Shown here: one piece after another, positions 62,248 to 64,000 of the stretch
Layout: each line of letters starts with the position of its first letter
Numbering within the stretch: the first letter of the stretch is position 1
Assembly (NCBI RefSeq): GCF_016755875.1
Contig: NZ_BNED01000005.1
Location: forward strand, 3,389,001-3,453,000
Reading direction: 5' to 3'
DNA from: Streptomyces spororaveus
Lineage (GTDB): Bacteria; Actinomycetota; Actinomycetes; Streptomycetales; Streptomycetaceae
DNA length: 64,000 nucleotides
Program-made: the position numbers and the translations under genes
Notes under the pieces: generated by a model
Databases searched by the model: none
What the model saw: only the letters and a program-made list of their open reading frames with translations
What the model was told of the DNA's origin: nothing

Positions 62248-62391
62248 GGGCCGCCTCCTGTCCATTCCGTGCGCACTGCCCTGCGAACCGGTTGATCACC
62301 ACGAGCACCGGGATCGCCTAAACCATACGGCAGGTGTGCCGTAGCTCACTCCCCCTCCCCGCTTCCGGCCCGCCCGCGACCTGGGTGCGGG

Positions 62392-62414
62392 GTCCGGGGC
62401 CGCGGCCCCGGGAC
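62392..62414. terminator. Palindromic terminator-like sequence after birA
   Basis: An 18-nt perfect palindrome (CCGGGGCCGCGGCCCCGG) lies about 30 bp past the birA stop on the minus strand. Confidence 0.5.
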
Positions 62415-62443
62415 GGCGCCGCACCCGGCACCCGTACCCCGTG

Positions 62444-63310
62444 TCAGTGCACGGAACGCAGGTGGATGACGTCGCCCGCGCCCACCGTCTCGTGCTGTCC
62501 CTCGGCCGTACGGATCACGAGGCGGCCATCGGTGTCCACCGCTTCGGCCGTTCCGGTGAGAGTGCGCCCGCCGGGCAGCTCCGCGCGGACGTGCCGGCCG
62601 AGGGTCGCGCAGCCCGCCGCGTAGGTCTCCTGGAGGCCGCTGGCCGCGGGGTCGCCGGCGGCCGCGCGCCAGTTCCCGTACCACTCCTCCAGGGACCGCA
62701 GGACGGCCCGCAGCAGCGGGTCCCGGTCGGTCACGGAGGCCTTGGCCAGCGCCAGCGATCCCGCGGCCGGTACCGGCAGCTCGTCCTCGGTCAGCGTGAC
62801 GTTGAGCCCGATCCCGAGGACCACGCCGTCCTCGACCCGCTCGGCGAGGATCCCGCCGGTCTTGCGCTCCTCGCCGTCCACGCTGACCAGCAGGTCGTTG
62901 GGCCACTTCAGGGCGGTGTCCACGCCGGCCGCCCGGGACAGGCCGGTGGCGGTGGCCACACCGGCCAGCAGGGTCAGCCACCCCCACCGCTCCTGCGGCA
63001 CGGCGTCGCCGGGCTTGAGCAGGACGGAGAAGAACAGCCCCGACCGCGCGGGCGCGACCCAGCTGCGGTCCAGCCGCCCGCGCCCGGCACTCTGCTCCTC
63101 GGCGACGAGCACGGCCCCCTCGGGCAGCCGCGCCGCCCGGGTGGCAAGGTCGGTATTGGTGGACCCGGTACTGGCGACGACCTCCACGGAGGTCCACAGC
63201 CCGTCCCCGGTGACGAGGGCCCTCTGGAGGGCGGCGGCATTGAGGGGCGGCCGGTCCAGGCTCGACCAGCGTCCTGCGGAAGCTCCGGCTGATGCATCTG
63301 ATGGCGTCAT
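62444..63310 (-). CDS. birA: Biotin--[acetyl-CoA-carboxylase] ligase
   Basis: Attaches biotin to the carrier domains of acyl-CoA carboxylases. The 288-residue protein lacks the N-terminal DNA-binding domain of E. coli BirA. Catalytic motifs are VASTGSTNTDLATRAARLPE, the biotinyl-AMP loop AEEQSAGRGRLDRSWVAPAR, and ALKWPNDLLVSVDGEERKTG with the Lys that contacts ATP. ATG 63310 is chosen; the longer frame to 63448 has no support. It is divergent from the carboxylase beta gene, a sensible pairing of ligase and client complex. Confidence 0.95.
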   Translation of the reverse strand: MTPSDASAGASAGRWSSLDRPPLNAAALQRALVTGDGLWTSVEVVASTGSTNTDLATRAARLPEGAVLVAEEQSAGRGRLDRSWVAPARSGLFFSVLLKPGDAVPQERWGWLTLLAGVATATGLSRAAGVDTALKWPNDLLVSVDGEERKTGGILAERVEDGVVLGIGLNVTLTEDELPVPAAGSLALAKASVTDRDPLLRAVLRSLEEWYGNWRAAAGDPAASGLQETYAAGCATLGRHVRAELPGGRTLTGTAEAVDTDGRLVIRTAEGQHETVGAGDVIHLRSVH

Positions 63311-63441
63311 GCAACCCAATGTAGGTGTGTCAAACGCCGCACTGCCGAGCGCCATGCCCGCCGATACGCTACGCACCAGTAGCCAGCAGTAGTCAATCAA
63401 TTGACCAGGCAGTTGACACCACGCAGGGAGCCGCGACCCCG

Positions 63442-64000
63442 ATGTCACATCCGTCAGAGCCGATCGACATGCACACCACCGCGGGCAAGATCGCGGATCT
63501 GCAGCGCCGCATCGACGAAGCCACCCACGCCGGGTCCGCGCGTGCTGTGGAGAAGCAGCACGCCAAGGGCAAGCTGACGGCGCGTGAGCGGGTTGCCCTT
63601 CTGCTGGACGAGGGATCCTTCGTCGAGCTCGACGAGTTCGCCCGGCACCGTTCCACCAGCTTCGGGCTGGAGAAGACCCGGCCCTACGGCGACGGCGTCG
63701 TCACCGGCTACGGCACGGTGGACGGCCGTCCGGTCGCCGTGTTCTCGCAGGACTTCACCGTCTTCGGCGGGGCCCTCGGCGAGGTCTACGGCCAGAAGAT
63801 CATGAAGGTCATGGACTTCGCGCTGAAGACCGGGTGCCCGCTGGTGGGCATCAACGACTCCGGCGGCGCCCGCATCCAGGAGGGCGTCAGCGCGCTGGGC
63901 ATGTACGGCGAGATCTTCCGCCGCAACGTCCACGCGTCCGGCGTGATCCCGCAGATCAGCCTGATCGTCGGGCCCTGTGCGGGCGGCGCCGTGTACTCCC
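63442..64000 (+). CDS. pccB: Acyl-CoA carboxylase beta (carboxyltransferase) subunit, 5' part
   Basis: The first 186 codons of a carboxyltransferase that transfers CO2 from biotin to propionyl- or acetyl-CoA. The sequence shows [60 protein letters not shown], and the first oxyanion-hole region [20 protein letters not shown], then [10 protein letters not shown] at the window edge. ATG 63442 has GGGAG 11 bp upstream. Acetyl- versus propionyl-CoA preference cannot be judged from this fragment; pccB is given by position and resemblance. Confidence 0.93.
   Translation, partial: MSHPSEPIDMHTTAGKIADLQRRIDEATHAGSARAVEKQHAKGKLTARERVALLLDEGSFVELDEFARHRSTSFGLEKTRPYGDGVVTGYGTVDGRPVAVFSQDFTVFGGALGEVYGQKIMKVMDFALKTGCPLVGINDSGGARIQEGVSALGMYGEIFRRNVHASGVIPQISLIVGPCAGGAVYS

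Overview
The window is high-GC actinobacterial chromosome, almost certainly Streptomyces. The signs are third-position GC bias, frequent GTG and TTG starts, 4-bp GTGA/ATGA gene overlaps, mycothiol metabolism (mca), GTP-type PEP carboxykinase, secreted chitinase and streptogrisin, and a DasR-type operator. From memory, the order pckG ... mca-greA ... ilvA ... metB ... msrA ... hutH-GGDEF-enoyl-CoA hydratase-cya-birA-pccB matches the core chromosome of S. coelicolor. That half is ordinary conserved core; most of the odd sequence lies in the first 24 kb.

Left part (0-13.5 kb): a secreted GH18 chitinase behind a dre-like palindrome, a secreted M14 carboxypeptidase, then a D-amino-acid catabolic group (IclR regulator and RidA divergent from a D-threonine-aldolase-like enzyme and an N-acyl-D-amino-acid deacylase), a membrane YdcF-family protein, a chitin-binding streptogrisin, a LysR regulator, an F420-type nitroreductase, a GNAT and small proteins.

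13.5-15.5 kb has no convincing gene. It holds a giant imperfect palindrome (13812-15103) with arms of about 500 bp. The outer 340 bp of each arm are highly similar, and each arm contains three units of about 63 bp facing the centre. Next to it is a C-rich array with a period of about 49 bp.

15.5-24 kb: small conserved proteins, an AlaA-type aminotransferase, an RDD membrane protein, and a tightly overlapping four-gene TelA operon (binding protein, TelA, solute-binding/vWA lipoprotein, membrane protein). It ends in a duplicated 32-bp hairpin.

24-34 kb: PEP carboxykinase, a PAQR/hemolysin III protein, and a minus-strand glycan operon (processive GT2, GT39-like, GT2-GtrA, secreted Kelch copper-radical oxidase).

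34-48 kb: a DUF255 thioredoxin-fold protein, a lipoprotein metallopeptidase, a 1095-aa STAND/TPR protein, mca, DUF4307, greA, a drug-type ABC exporter, ilvA, MarR, a mini sigma-like/membrane-protein pair and metB.

48-64 kb: two paralogous proteins flanking an M48 protease, msrA, a double-GNAT, an L,D-transpeptidase lipoprotein, an acidic protein, a small LAxTG cell-wall protein, hutH, a GAF-GGDEF diguanylate cyclase with a BldD-box-like site, an enoyl-CoA hydratase, a 166-bp MITE-like palindrome that supplies the stop codon of the adenylate cyclase gene, birA, and the start of an acyl-CoA carboxylase beta subunit. No tRNA, rRNA, CRISPR array, prophage or full insertion sequence was seen.
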